NCBI GenBank assembly: GCA_014762625.1
Contig: JABURQ010000058.1
Span: 51,066 to 115,065, forward strand
Direction of reading: 5' to 3'
Length of the DNA: 64,000 nt
Source: Planctomycetaceae bacterium
Lineage (GTDB): Bacteria; Planctomycetota; Planctomycetia; Planctomycetales; Planctomycetaceae
Shown here: piece by piece, positions 1 to 9,751 of the stretch
Position numbering within the stretch: the stretch's first letter is position 1
How the letters are laid out: each line of letters begins with the position of its first letter
Made by a program: the position numbers and the translations under genes
Notes under the pieces: generated by a model
Databases searched by the model: none
The model's input: only the letters and a program-made list of their open reading frames with translations
Told to the model about the DNA's origin: nothing

Positions 1-1
1 A

Positions 2-778
2 ATTATCGAACTGCTGCAGAATCAAAAGCAGAACGTTCTGATTCAGAAGTTTGTCGCCGAGAGTAAAGGCCGCGACATTCGAGCGTTCGTTGTGGGAGAC
101 CGAGTGGTCGCGGCGATGAGACGCGTGGCTCAGGGACAGGAATTTCGCAGTAACGTGCATCGAGGCGGCAAGACGGAACCGGTGCTCCTCGACGAGACCT
201 ATTGTGAGACGGCGGTCCGGGCCGCCCAGATCATGGGATTGAGAGTGGCGGGAGTCGATCTTCTGGAAGGGAAAGACGGGCCGCTGATTATGGAGGTCAA
301 TTCCTCGCCCGGTCTGGAAGGGATCGAATCCTGCACGCAACTCGATATCGCCGGAGCGATCATTGATTATATCGCGGCCCAGGTCGATTTCCCGGAGATC
401 GATATCCGGCAGCGACTAACAGTCAGTCGAGGCTACGGCGTGACCGAAATTTCGATTCCCGAGGGTTCGGATTACGTCGGGAAAACGATTGTCGAATCGG
501 GACTACGGGATAAAGACATCAATGTGTTGACGCTGTACCGGGACGCGAAAGTGATTCCGAACCCCCGTCCGGAACGCGAACTGAATCCAGGGGACCGATT
601 GCTGGCGTTTGGGAAACTCGAATCGATGCGGGGATTGGTACCCACGAAGTCGCGTCGCAAACGCCGACCCAACGTGCAGGAACTTCCCGAACCGCTTCCT
701 CCAGAAACGTTATCGCAGGATTTGGACGTCGACCATTCCGCCGGCGTCCAACCGGTTCCCCCTCCTCTCGAAGAGTAA
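2..778 (+). CDS. rimK: RimK-like ATP-grasp ligase (5' truncated by window) with C-terminal RCK_C/TrkA-C-like domain
   Basis: Frame is open from the window edge (IIELLQNQKQNVLIQKFVAESKGRDIRAFVVGDRVVAAMRR...EVNSSPGLEGIE); the tail YGVTEISIPEGSDYVGKTIVESGLRDKDINVLTLYRD..LNPGDRLLAFG resembles RCK_C. Confidence 0.85.
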   Translation: MIELLQNQKQNVLIQKFVAESKGRDIRAFVVGDRVVAAMRRVAQGQEFRSNVHRGGKTEPVLLDETYCETAVRAAQIMGLRVAGVDLLEGKDGPLIMEVNSSPGLEGIESCTQLDIAGAIIDYIAAQVDFPEIDIRQRLTVSRGYGVTEISIPEGSDYVGKTIVESGLRDKDINVLTLYRDAKVIPNPRPERELNPGDRLLAFGKLESMRGLVPTKSRRKRRPNVQELPEPLPPETLSQDLDVDHSAGVQPVPPPLEE

Positions 779-784
779 CTCCGC

Positions 785-1882
785 ATGACGACAGACGACC
801 GCGTTCGTAAACCGATCGACAATTGGCACGGAACCGAAATTCCTCCAGGTGCCTCTGTCGATGTGAAACTGGCGGTCAGCGAGAGTTACAGCAGCATGAC
901 GCTCCGGATCCCGATTCATATCCGTCGAGCTCCCGAAGAAGGGCCGGTCATATTCGTTACCGCCGCTTTGCACGGCGATGAAATCAACGGGACGGGGGCC
1001 ATCCGCCATTTGATTATGGATGAGGAGTTTCAACTGGATCGAGGTGCGCTGGTCCTGATCCCGGTTTTGAACTTGCTGGCGTTCGATCGCCACTCACGAT
1101 ATCTCCCCGACCGACGCGATCTGAATCGCTCGTTTCCTGGTTCGCAATCGGGCAGTCTTGCCCGACGTATGGCGAATAAAATCTTTACTGAAATCGTTTC
1201 CCGCTGTGATTTCGGTATCGACCTGCACACCGCCGCCGTCCGGAGAACCAATTACCCCACGATCCGAGCCGATCTTTCCAATCCCGATGTTAAAAAGCTG
1301 GCGGAAGCCTTCGGCTCGGAAATCCTGATGGACGGGAAGGGACCGCGCGGATCGTTTCGACGTGAAGCGTGCCTCGCGGGATGTCCGACGATTACCATGG
1401 AAGGGGGGGAAGTCTGGAAAGTGGAGCCGAGCATCGTCGATTCCACCGTGAAGGGGATCAAAAATGTTCTCAGTCATTTCGGGATGCTGGCTGAAACTGT
1501 CGAACTTCCCGAGTACCAGATCATCGTCGAGTATTCCAAATGGATTCGCGCGGACCGCGGCGGATTTCTCCACTTCCACGTGAAGCCGGGAGATGTGGTC
1601 GAGGCGGACGCTCCTCTCGCGACGACTTCTACCTTGCTGGGGAAAGAGCGGAGTGTGTTGAGAGCCCCCTTCGATGCGGTGGTGATCGGGATGACGACTC
1701 TACCGGCCGTGAGCCCCGGCGAGGCGGTCTGTCATCTGGGAGAACTCCCTGAATCGATGAAACCCTCCAAGCTACATAAGCTCCGCAAAAAATCGGATGT
1801 GCACGAAGAACAGATCGTCGAGGACCTGTCGACGAATCTGATCGTTACGGAGTGGGAGGACGAGGACTCCGATGAAGAATAA
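785..1882 (+). CDS. Succinylglutamate desuccinylase/aspartoacylase family protein
   Basis: 365 aa; LHGDEINGTGAIRHL, PDRRDLNRSFPG and DLHTAAVRRTNYP are AstE/AspA zinc-site motifs; 6 nt after rimK. Confidence 0.85.
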   Translation: MTTDDRVRKPIDNWHGTEIPPGASVDVKLAVSESYSSMTLRIPIHIRRAPEEGPVIFVTAALHGDEINGTGAIRHLIMDEEFQLDRGALVLIPVLNLLAFDRHSRYLPDRRDLNRSFPGSQSGSLARRMANKIFTEIVSRCDFGIDLHTAAVRRTNYPTIRADLSNPDVKKLAEAFGSEILMDGKGPRGSFRREACLAGCPTITMEGGEVWKVEPSIVDSTVKGIKNVLSHFGMLAETVELPEYQIIVEYSKWIRADRGGFLHFHVKPGDVVEADAPLATTSTLLGKERSVLRAPFDAVVIGMTTLPAVSPGEAVCHLGELPESMKPSKLHKLRKKSDVHEEQIVEDLSTNLIVTEWEDEDSDEE

Positions 1883-1958
1883 AACAGCCGATCGAAACCC
1901 TTCAGTTTTGACCGGCTGAGAATGATCGTTCGCAGAATCGCGAATTTCCTTCTTTTTT

Positions 1959-2348
1959 CTAACCACCTTTCACCGTTTTCAAAGCGGCATTCATCTTTTC
2001 GACGGCGGCCTTGAATTCGTCGTCGGAGCCGTCTGCTTTGGCGGCAACATCTTTCGCGGCAGCCACGAACGCATCGACATTGCTTTGACTGGCTCCGCCC
2101 AACTCGGAGGCGGAAGCGATTGCATCAACCTGAGAAGTAAATGTCTCGCTCTTAGCAGCTTCTTTGGCGGCATTGACGTCTCCCATTTCGAGCGGATAGG
2201 AAACAGCCATCAGGGCGTCGTTTTCAAAATCGGACAACTCATTAAATGATACGACTGGAGCCCCTTTGCTCATTTCCTTCACCGACTCGTTATTACAGCC
2301 GGTGAGTACAAGTAACGACAGGCACAATCCCAAACAATATTTCATCAT
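1959..2348 (-). CDS. Small lipoprotein, function unknown
   Basis: MMKYCLGLCLSLLVLTGCNNES: signal peptide plus lipobox; downstream of a DUF1559 gene. Confidence 0.7.
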   Translation of the reverse strand: MMKYCLGLCLSLLVLTGCNNESVKEMSKGAPVVSFNELSDFENDALMAVSYPLEMGDVNAAKEAAKSETFTSQVDAIASASELGGASQSNVDAFVAAAKDVAAKADGSDDEFKAAVEKMNAALKTVKGG

Positions 2349-2383
2349 TAATCCTCGTCTCTGAAGTGAATTCTGAATGTGTG

Positions 2384-2423
2384 GAAAAGCAAAGAGGGGA
2401 CCGGCCTGTTTGCCGATCCCCTC
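2384..2423 (-). terminator. Rho-independent terminator/attenuator between the DUF1559 gene and the lipoprotein gene
   Basis: Minus strand GAGGGGATCGGC-aaacag-GCCGGTCCCCTC followed by TTTGCTTTT. Confidence 0.6.
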
Positions 2424-2441
2424 GTCGATCGAAAAGATCAT

Positions 2442-3482
2442 TTAGAACTGAATAACGTTTGCTTCTTGACCGGCTGCGGTGAAGTTGTGGGCCCAACTCA
2501 CACCGTCGACGTTCTCACTCACGAATTTGACAGAGCCATCAGCCATCAAAGCGTGAGCTCCCCCTACATGAGTCGATGAGAGTGGTCGATAGCCGACGTT
2601 TCCACCATTGACCGGATCGGTCCAACTGACCACGTCAACCTGGGGATCGTTAATGCGGTGCATCAAGACGAACTTGTTCGGGTTGGCGGTGTTGTTGGGG
2701 AGGCTACCGTCAACTCGAACTCCCGCGTTGACCTGCCCGCGTGCGGTCGATTCATACCATTCGTACGAGCGACGTCCGGTCTCATTGTTACCATACCCGG
2801 AAGGGTCGATTGTTCCCGGTGAATAGGCGCCTGGCCAACCACTCATACGCGAGAAGCTCTTTCCGCGATAAACCTCACCGACCATCACGGTGTTACTGGT
2901 TCCATCCTGAAAACTGGCCATCGTGGTTCCGGGACGGGTGATCGCTCCCAGATCCTTGCCGCTGGTGGAGCCATGGCTGGCATCACCACGAGCACGAACC
3001 GCGGCACAGTAATTGGATCCAGAACGACTTCCAGATTGTGCCGGAGTCGGGTCACTCGGACAAATGTAGGTCGGAATCACGGTCTGACGCATTTGGTTCC
3101 AGTTCGGCTGCGTCGGGTTATTCATGCAGCCGTTCAGAGGACTTCCTGCAAACCGAAACTGGTTGTAGAGCGGTGCCTGATCCATATAGGGCAGAATCAT
3201 CACGCGCCAACTCCAACCTTGCCCACGAACCCACCCACTGCAATTTGGCATGGCAGGCCCCTGAAACACTCCCGTAGACGGAAAGCGAAAAAACGTGTCG
3301 TGATAGTTGTGTAGTGCCAACCCGTGTTGTTTCAGGTTGTTTTTGCAGGCCGAGCGACGGGCTGCTTCGCGCGCCTGCTGAACTGCCGGAAGCAGCAATG
3401 CCACCAGCACCGCGATGATCGCAATCACGACCAATAATTCAATCAACGTGAACGCACGCCGACGTAAAGAAAAGTGTCTCAT
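2442..3482 (-). CDS. DUF1559 domain protein with prepilin-type N-terminal cleavage/methylation motif
   Basis: MRHFSLRRRAFTLIELLVVIAIIAVLVALLLPAVQQAREAARRSACKNNLKQ...; SD AAAGGAGA upstream of this ATG, so the ORF-track start is too long. Confidence 0.9.
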   Translation of the reverse strand: MRHFSLRRRAFTLIELLVVIAIIAVLVALLLPAVQQAREAARRSACKNNLKQHGLALHNYHDTFFRFPSTGVFQGPAMPNCSGWVRGQGWSWRVMILPYMDQAPLYNQFRFAGSPLNGCMNNPTQPNWNQMRQTVIPTYICPSDPTPAQSGSRSGSNYCAAVRARGDASHGSTSGKDLGAITRPGTTMASFQDGTSNTVMVGEVYRGKSFSRMSGWPGAYSPGTIDPSGYGNNETGRRSYEWYESTARGQVNAGVRVDGSLPNNTANPNKFVLMHRINDPQVDVVSWTDPVNGGNVGYRPLSSTHVGGAHALMADGSVKFVSENVDGVSWAHNFTAAGQEANVIQF

Positions 3483-3664
3483 CAAGCGAATCTCCTTTGT
3501 GTGTGAAAAAACAAAATGTTTAAAACTTGTGGCCCAACGTATGATTTTAGATTGATGTGAAGAAACCGTCAATTTCATCAAGAGTGTACGGCTGAATTAA
3601 TAATGACGTTCTCCGAAGATCACACTTTTTGGAGGAGTTATGAGCGTTGAACAGCTGGCAGGGC

Positions 3665-5350
3665 TCAATGAAAAGAGAAACGAGTCTGTTGCAGTTCGTT
3701 CAGTTGTTCCAGAAATTCGGAGGAGCGACGATGCTGGTGGACTGACTTCAATCCCTCCAAAAGTTCACCCAGGATTTGAGCCATCGTCAGGTCGGCGAAG
3801 GCTTCACGACGAAACTCGGGGAGGTTCTGAAGAATGCCGCTGATCTTTGTAACGCATTGCTGTTGATGAGCTTCGAGATCGGCACACTCCCGAAAAGGTT
3901 CCGTCTCGTAAACTTGTAGAGTGATCGACCAGGCTCCCAGATCATCTTCGGGAAGATAGCCGACAATCGCCTTCATGCCTTCGATTTCTGGAACGACGTC
4001 CAGGTTCCAGGTGCTCATGAGAATTTTTTGTTGTATTGTCTGCGAAAACATTTTTGCCAGCTCAAAATGTCCTTCGAAGGTGTAGTGAACGTGCTCTAAA
4101 AAAAATCGATCACCCGGTCCGGCGGGGGAAGCAATTTGTTTGAGATTTTCCGCAACATCCACAAACGCGACATTTGGGGATTCATTCTCGACCAGTTCTT
4201 TGAATACAGTGTGAAATCGGGTCGGAGCGCGAAAGCGGCATCCATCCAGGTCGCGAGCAAGCTCATACTTCTGTCGCGCCAAATCGAACTGTTCGGTCGC
4301 TTCGTAATATTGCGCCAATCGATATTGAAGCAGCGCGTGTTGCTCACAAATCTGAGAGGCCTGATCGAGGAGTGCTTTCGCCTCTGCATAGCTGCGCGAT
4401 TCGAGATACGATTCGGCGACTCGCAACAGTTCATTCCATTCCTCTTCGCGAGATCGATTGCAATTCTCCGGCCAGAAAGCGCGCATGGGGCTGAGCCCAC
4501 GCAGTTTGGAGGCCACGCTGCTCAGGACAACCGGCACGTTCGCTGCCTGAGCGGTGGCGATTGCATGTTTCAGGTTGCGACGTAAATTGGATTCCGCTTT
4601 TTTTACGTAGGTACTTTGAAGCGGGATCTCGAATTCTTGCGGTAAAGCCGTCAGTAAATCCGCGTTGGTGTCTACCGATCTCTCGTTCGACGTAAAAACC
4701 TGGGCCAGCCGAAGCCTCCTCAAATCAAACACCGTTTCGGATAACGCCGAAGATCGCTCCTCGATTGTGGACGCCGAGCCGCCAGGGCCGTAAAACTCAT
4801 TATGCCCGGAATGGATCACAATCAGATCGGGATCGCACGCCAGGCATTGTTCGGTCAGATCCGACACGACAAAACTATTCATCGAGGTCACGCCGGCATT
4901 GAGAACTTCAAAATCGATATCGGGATTTTGAAGTTCCAGTAGGAATTCTATTTGTCGGGGGAAAGCCAGTTCCGAAGCATACGGGAACCCGATGACGGTC
5001 GAACCTCCCAAACAGACGATCCGAAAGACCCCTTTCGGCTTCGGCATTTGGAACGGACGCGGTTCAGGTCCCGAGACGTCCATATTGTCGTAGTAGGCAT
5101 AATCGATGCTGGGATTCAATCGATGCGTGAACGGAGGCAGAGGGGGCTTTAATTCCTGGACGAGTGTGAGATCCCGACCTACACCGAAAGCCCGCAACAC
5201 GATTTCCGTAAACACCAGCATTACAAAAGGAGCAACGACCACAATCGCCCGAAACAACCACAGTCGTTTACGCGAAATATGATGCCGCTTTTTGGAAGGA
5301 GCTTCGGACTTCGTTACATCGATGGGTGAGGGGAGTTTGGAGTCAGTCAT
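3665..5350 (-). CDS. SGNH/GDSL-type hydrolase with TPR-like region, N-terminal TM
   Basis: 561 aa; IVCLGGSTVIGF (block I), HSGHNEFYG (block III), LEHVHYTFEGH (block V); TPR-like YRLAQYYEATEQFDLARQKYELARD. Confidence 0.75.
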   Translation of the reverse strand: MTDSKLPSPIDVTKSEAPSKKRHHISRKRLWLFRAIVVVAPFVMLVFTEIVLRAFGVGRDLTLVQELKPPLPPFTHRLNPSIDYAYYDNMDVSGPEPRPFQMPKPKGVFRIVCLGGSTVIGFPYASELAFPRQIEFLLELQNPDIDFEVLNAGVTSMNSFVVSDLTEQCLACDPDLIVIHSGHNEFYGPGGSASTIEERSSALSETVFDLRRLRLAQVFTSNERSVDTNADLLTALPQEFEIPLQSTYVKKAESNLRRNLKHAIATAQAANVPVVLSSVASKLRGLSPMRAFWPENCNRSREEEWNELLRVAESYLESRSYAEAKALLDQASQICEQHALLQYRLAQYYEATEQFDLARQKYELARDLDGCRFRAPTRFHTVFKELVENESPNVAFVDVAENLKQIASPAGPGDRFFLEHVHYTFEGHFELAKMFSQTIQQKILMSTWNLDVVPEIEGMKAIVGYLPEDDLGAWSITLQVYETEPFRECADLEAHQQQCVTKISGILQNLPEFRREAFADLTMAQILGELLEGLKSVHQHRRSSEFLEQLNELQQTRFSFH

Positions 5351-6608
5351 CGTCCTCTCCCCCGATCGATTTTGAGGGTTGGGGACGAGCCTCGGTAGGA
5401 CTATCGTATTGGTCCCGACGGACGCGTATCCAATGGTCGTGAAACTGGAGTCCTTTCACGAGATCGATCGCCGGCATATGACATTCGATACAGTTACCGG
5501 CGGGTGATACCGGACAGTGAACCTGGTTCGCGTCTTGATGACACGATAGACACGTCTGAATTTGTTGTTCGTGCGAACGGGATTCAATACCTGTGTGAGA
5601 GTCGTGGCAGGTCGTGCAACTGAGGGCGCCATTCGACTTCAGAAAACAGGGGCTCTGTAACAGCCCGACCGGCTGGAAACGAACCAGCGAATTCGGGTAG
5701 CGCTTGAGGCGATCGGGCTCAATGGAATCAGGATTCCGGTGGCACTCGCCGCACATTTTGATTTGAGCCTCAGCCGACCAGCGACTCTTCAAAAACAGAT
5801 GGAGATCCTCGTCGCCACGCTCCGCAGCCGCAACGTGCAGACTTCCCGGACCGTGACACGCTTCGCATTGCACGTTGGCGTACAGGTTTTCCAGTTTTCG
5901 CCCCACGACATCCACAGTTGTCGTATGGCATCCGATGCAACGATCCACGTTGGGTTGTCGAAATGTATGGCCGAAATAATCTCCCGGTTGAGTGGGGAAA
6001 TCGTTTTCCTGTCCGGGGGTGATATCCCAGGTTTCGTCTTCGGCATACCACGTCAATCGGTGTTCAACATTGATCGTTTCCTGCTGTGCATCGAGCATCA
6101 ACGTGATCAATGTCGTCGCATGTTTTCCCGATCCCAAAGCGTAGTCGAGGGGGAAAAGTTTTCCGCCGAACTTTTCGGGAATCGAGACCGTCACCCCTGC
6201 CTCGTCACATTGATAATGATAAGTGCCGTAGACTTCATCGAGCTCGATCTGTTTTCTGCACAGGCGCTGGGCAACCTCGGATTCTTTTGTGGTTGCGAAG
6301 GTGTTCGCATGCGGCGAATTCAAATGCGTCTCAACGATGTCGGAGTGACACTCGGCACATTTCTGATGGCCGACGTACGTTGCCACCTGCTTCGAATTCT
6401 TTTTAGCTTTCGATTTCCTCTGAGACTGATCGTCTTCCTTTGTCTGGCAACCGAGAAAGGCTGCCGCAACAAAGCAAAACAGGATGATCGACAACAAAAA
6501 TCGCAACAAATCTCTCCCAGGTGGAAATCTCGCGGCAAATACTCGCTTTTCAATCAGTTTGAAAAGTCGGACACCCAATTCTATCCCTGACGACATCATA
6601 CTGTCCAA
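5343..6608 (-). CDS. Multiheme c-type cytochrome (7 CxxCH)
   Basis: CAECH, CIGCH, CEACH, CGECH, CTTCH, CLSCH, CIECH; hydrophobic N-terminus; 8-nt overlap with the next gene. Confidence 0.85.
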   Translation of the reverse strand: MDSMMSSGIELGVRLFKLIEKRVFAARFPPGRDLLRFLLSIILFCFVAAAFLGCQTKEDDQSQRKSKAKKNSKQVATYVGHQKCAECHSDIVETHLNSPHANTFATTKESEVAQRLCRKQIELDEVYGTYHYQCDEAGVTVSIPEKFGGKLFPLDYALGSGKHATTLITLMLDAQQETINVEHRLTWYAEDETWDITPGQENDFPTQPGDYFGHTFRQPNVDRCIGCHTTTVDVVGRKLENLYANVQCEACHGPGSLHVAAAERGDEDLHLFLKSRWSAEAQIKMCGECHRNPDSIEPDRLKRYPNSLVRFQPVGLLQSPCFLKSNGALSCTTCHDSHTGIESRSHEQQIQTCLSCHQDANQVHCPVSPAGNCIECHMPAIDLVKGLQFHDHWIRVRRDQYDSPTEARPQPSKSIGGEDDD

Positions 6609-6642
6609 TCGGGATGGGAGACGAGAAAGAGAGTCATTCCGA

Positions 6643-7656
6643 CTAAGGAGCCTCCAGTAAATGAGATAATTCTCTGGTCAGTTGTTCCGCAAGATCCTGA
6701 TCTCCTGAAAAGGCCGCCGCCCGCGCGTACATAGATAGAAACTTGCGGTTGGTTCGTTCTTGCTGATAAAGAGGTTTCAGTTCTTCGCGTGCGAGTTCGT
6801 ATTTTCCCTGTACCATCAGCAGTTCACAGTGGAGCAATCGAGCTTCCAGGAGTTCGGGATTTAACTTCAAAGCTCGATTCAGACTTTGTTCAGCCAGTTC
6901 CATCTCTCCCTGATCCTTGGCGAGCAACGCCTGTTCGAGCCAGAATTCGGGCCAGTTTCGTTTGTCTTCTGACATGGCCTCCAGAGTTTGCCCGGCTAGT
7001 TGCAGTTTTCCCGACTGGCGATAGGCCAGGGCCAGATTGAGTTGAGCCAGACGGTCGTCAGGATGTCTTCGGAGAGATTCCCGCAGAGGCGATATCATTT
7101 CGGGGAATCGATTGAAGCCCGCAAGCAGCAACGCTTTGAGCAGATACGCATCAGATAGTTCCGGATTTTCTTGCAACGCCAGATCAACCTGCGTCAGGGC
7201 GGAGAGGTTCTTACCCAATCGATCGTAAATTCGCGCCAGATGAAAATGCAACTCGCCGTCTGCTTGTCCGCGTTCGACAAGTTGTTCGATGAGCTGCTGC
7301 GCCTCGGACAGTTGCCCCAGTTCATCGTAAAGTTGCGCCTTCAGTTTTTGCGCTTCGAACCAATCACTTGTGTTCTCAGGAATTCGGGAGAGTTCCGCCA
7401 GAGCCCTTCGGCGATCAAATTCACTCAGAAACTGAGCGTACTCCAGTCGAACAGATGCGTCTTCGGGATGAACTCTCAGATATTCATGGTAGAATTCTTG
7501 GGCTTCGTCACGATTTTCCGCTTGTTGCGCATCACGTGCCTGTTGGAGCAGTGACTTTGATCCGGAACGCCAGAACAGGACGATGCCGGTCACCAGGACC
7601 ACTGCCACAATCGTGAGGCGGATCAAATCCCGGAATCCTTTGGAGGATGGTGTCAT
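6643..7656 (-). CDS. TPR repeat protein, membrane anchored
   Basis: 337 aa; N-terminal TM then multiple TPR units (e.g. GELHFHLARIYDRLGKNLSALTQVDLALQENPE). Confidence 0.8.
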   Translation of the reverse strand: MTPSSKGFRDLIRLTIVAVVLVTGIVLFWRSGSKSLLQQARDAQQAENRDEAQEFYHEYLRVHPEDASVRLEYAQFLSEFDRRRALAELSRIPENTSDWFEAQKLKAQLYDELGQLSEAQQLIEQLVERGQADGELHFHLARIYDRLGKNLSALTQVDLALQENPELSDAYLLKALLLAGFNRFPEMISPLRESLRRHPDDRLAQLNLALAYRQSGKLQLAGQTLEAMSEDKRNWPEFWLEQALLAKDQGEMELAEQSLNRALKLNPELLEARLLHCELLMVQGKYELAREELKPLYQQERTNRKFLSMYARAAAFSGDQDLAEQLTRELSHLLEAP

Positions 7657-7660
7657 GTAC

Positions 7661-9343
7661 TCACCTCAGCGATTCCGAGGTGAGGGTCCACAACCGTTCC
7701 CGCCCCTCGACGATGACGAACGATCGATCGGTGGGAACTTTGGAAAACGTTTGGGTGCCGCCGGCGGGCCAGTCGATTTTCAAATCAACTGTATTGCGGT
7801 CTGCTGCAAATCCCAGTAGGTATTGGTTCTCATTGCACGACAGGTATCCCGAACTGCCGCAGAGACTCCATTGATTATCGCTGGTTTTTATGGTGGCTCC
7901 GAAAGCACTTCGATTGCTGGTGGTTCCTATTAACTTCAAGCGTAAAAAGTGCCCTCGCGGAGTCGAATCGTTCCGCAGCAGGGCGGCTGCTGAATTGAGA
8001 TCCAGGACGGCGAGATCGGGGCGCCCATCACGGTTAAAATCGAGTCGAGCCGAACTTCTGCCCACTTTTGGGATATCAAACCATGATCCGCATTCTGTCG
8101 AGATGTCCTGAAAACGACCGCGAACATTTCGATAAAACTGGGGACGTTGCGCGAAAGGTTCCGGACGTCCTAACTCTTCCATCAGATCGTTGACGTGACC
8201 GTTGAGCACAAATAAATCTTTCCAGCCATCGAGATCAGCGTCCAGGACCGTTACGCCGAATGCCAGTTTGGGTCGGCTGGGAGCCCCCAAACCAATCACA
8301 TCGGTCGTATCTAAAAACAAGAGCGGTTGTTTTTGAGAGTAGAACGTGTTGGTCTCATTGAAATAATTCGCCACAAACAGATCGAGCCGGCCATCACGAT
8401 TGAGATCCCCGGAGACAACTCCCATACCGGCTTCCCGTGCCCCCGACTGGTTGATGGCGGTGCCGGAAAGGAGTCCCATCTCGGAGAAACGAAATTCTCC
8501 TTGATTGATCCAGAGCTGGTTGGGGACTGCATCGTTGGCGACATAGAAATCAAGATCGCGATCGCCGTCAAAATCTCTCACGACAACACCCAAACCCTGT
8601 CGTGGAGGTTGGTCGAGAATTCCAGACTTCTTCGTCACGTCTTCGAATTTGCCATCACGTGTATTTCGATACAAGGCATCGTACGCAGGAGGTTGGTATC
8701 TCGGTTGGCAAGTGATGGGGACTTCATTCGTTCCGTGAGTCGCGGTGCAGACTCGATAATGTCCCGGTTCGATTTTCAGATAATGTGAGACGATCAGATC
8801 GAGTTGATGATCGCCGTCCAGATCGGCCCACGAACAACTACTACCGAACCGATTATCGGAAAGGCCTGACGAGACGGCGATCTCCTGAAACGTGCCATCG
8901 CCTTGATTGAGATAGAGTCGATTCTCGCCGAACTCATTAATGAACAGATCGGGAAAACCGTCATTGTTCGAATCCCCGATAGCCAGTCCCATCGCGTAAT
9001 CGGATGGCGTGAATCCTGCCTGCGTCGTCACATCCTGAAACAGTTCTCCGCGAAGATTGCGATAGAGCCGATCGGGTTGGCGATTCCGATGTCGGAAGTT
9101 TTCCGCGTCCCAGGTTGCTCCCTGACCGCAAACGACATCGGGCCAACCGTCCAGATCGTAATCCCAGGCACCGATGCCCGATCCCATCATCAAATGGGTA
9201 TGCCGTTCTTTCGTCGGCGGGGAATGATGGACGAAATTGAATGCGAGTTCCTCGGCGACGTCTTCAAAATGAATGTGGTCCTGCGCGTAGAGCTGGCCGG
9301 ACAGGGGGCCGATCAAAAAAGAAAGCAGGAATACGCGAAACAT
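7661..9343 (-). CDS. CRTAC1-like FG-GAP/VCBS beta-propeller protein with ASPIC/UnbV C-terminus
   Basis: Signal peptide MFRVFLLSFLIGPLSGQLYAQ; repeated D.D.DGxxDLxV motifs; C-terminal GHFLRLKLIGTTSNRSAFGATI..DWPAGGTQTF. Confidence 0.85.
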   Translation of the reverse strand: MFRVFLLSFLIGPLSGQLYAQDHIHFEDVAEELAFNFVHHSPPTKERHTHLMMGSGIGAWDYDLDGWPDVVCGQGATWDAENFRHRNRQPDRLYRNLRGELFQDVTTQAGFTPSDYAMGLAIGDSNNDGFPDLFINEFGENRLYLNQGDGTFQEIAVSSGLSDNRFGSSCSWADLDGDHQLDLIVSHYLKIEPGHYRVCTATHGTNEVPITCQPRYQPPAYDALYRNTRDGKFEDVTKKSGILDQPPRQGLGVVVRDFDGDRDLDFYVANDAVPNQLWINQGEFRFSEMGLLSGTAINQSGAREAGMGVVSGDLNRDGRLDLFVANYFNETNTFYSQKQPLLFLDTTDVIGLGAPSRPKLAFGVTVLDADLDGWKDLFVLNGHVNDLMEELGRPEPFAQRPQFYRNVRGRFQDISTECGSWFDIPKVGRSSARLDFNRDGRPDLAVLDLNSAAALLRNDSTPRGHFLRLKLIGTTSNRSAFGATIKTSDNQWSLCGSSGYLSCNENQYLLGFAADRNTVDLKIDWPAGGTQTFSKVPTDRSFVIVEGRERLWTLTSESLR

Positions 9344-9471
9344 TTTAAGTACGATTTGATAGAGCTGATTCAGGCAACTCGGTCTGGAAGAAATCCCTTG
9401 GTCACTATTGATGATATCCGAATCGACCGATGGATTCACGAAGTTCTTAATCACCGGCTCAGGAGTCCACG

Positions 9472-9735
9472 ATGTCTGCAGATTTGTCACCCGAAGCTAA
9501 AAACGAAATCGCCGACGCCATTTTCAACCGCCAGAAAATCCACGCCATCAAGCTTTATCGCGAGGCGACCGGCCAAGGTCTCAAGGAAGCAAAGGACTTC
9601 ATCGAAACACTCACTGAGGAGTTACAGGAAAAGTCGCCCGAGAAATTCACCGTGGGAACGGAAAAGGCCGGATGCGGTTCGGCGGTTTTCTTTCTCATCA
9701 GCGGGGGCGGAGTGTTATCATGGTGGTTCGTCTGA
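9472..9735 (+). CDS. Orphan ribosomal L7/L12 C-terminal-domain-like protein with C-terminal TM
   Basis: RQKIHAIKLYREATGQGLKEAKDFIETL matches the L7/L12 CTD pattern; hydrophobic tail SAVFFLISGGGVLSWWFV. Confidence 0.7.
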   Translation: MSADLSPEAKNEIADAIFNRQKIHAIKLYREATGQGLKEAKDFIETLTEELQEKSPEKFTVGTEKAGCGSAVFFLISGGGVLSWWFV

Positions 9736-9751
9736 GAGTGAATGTTTCTCA

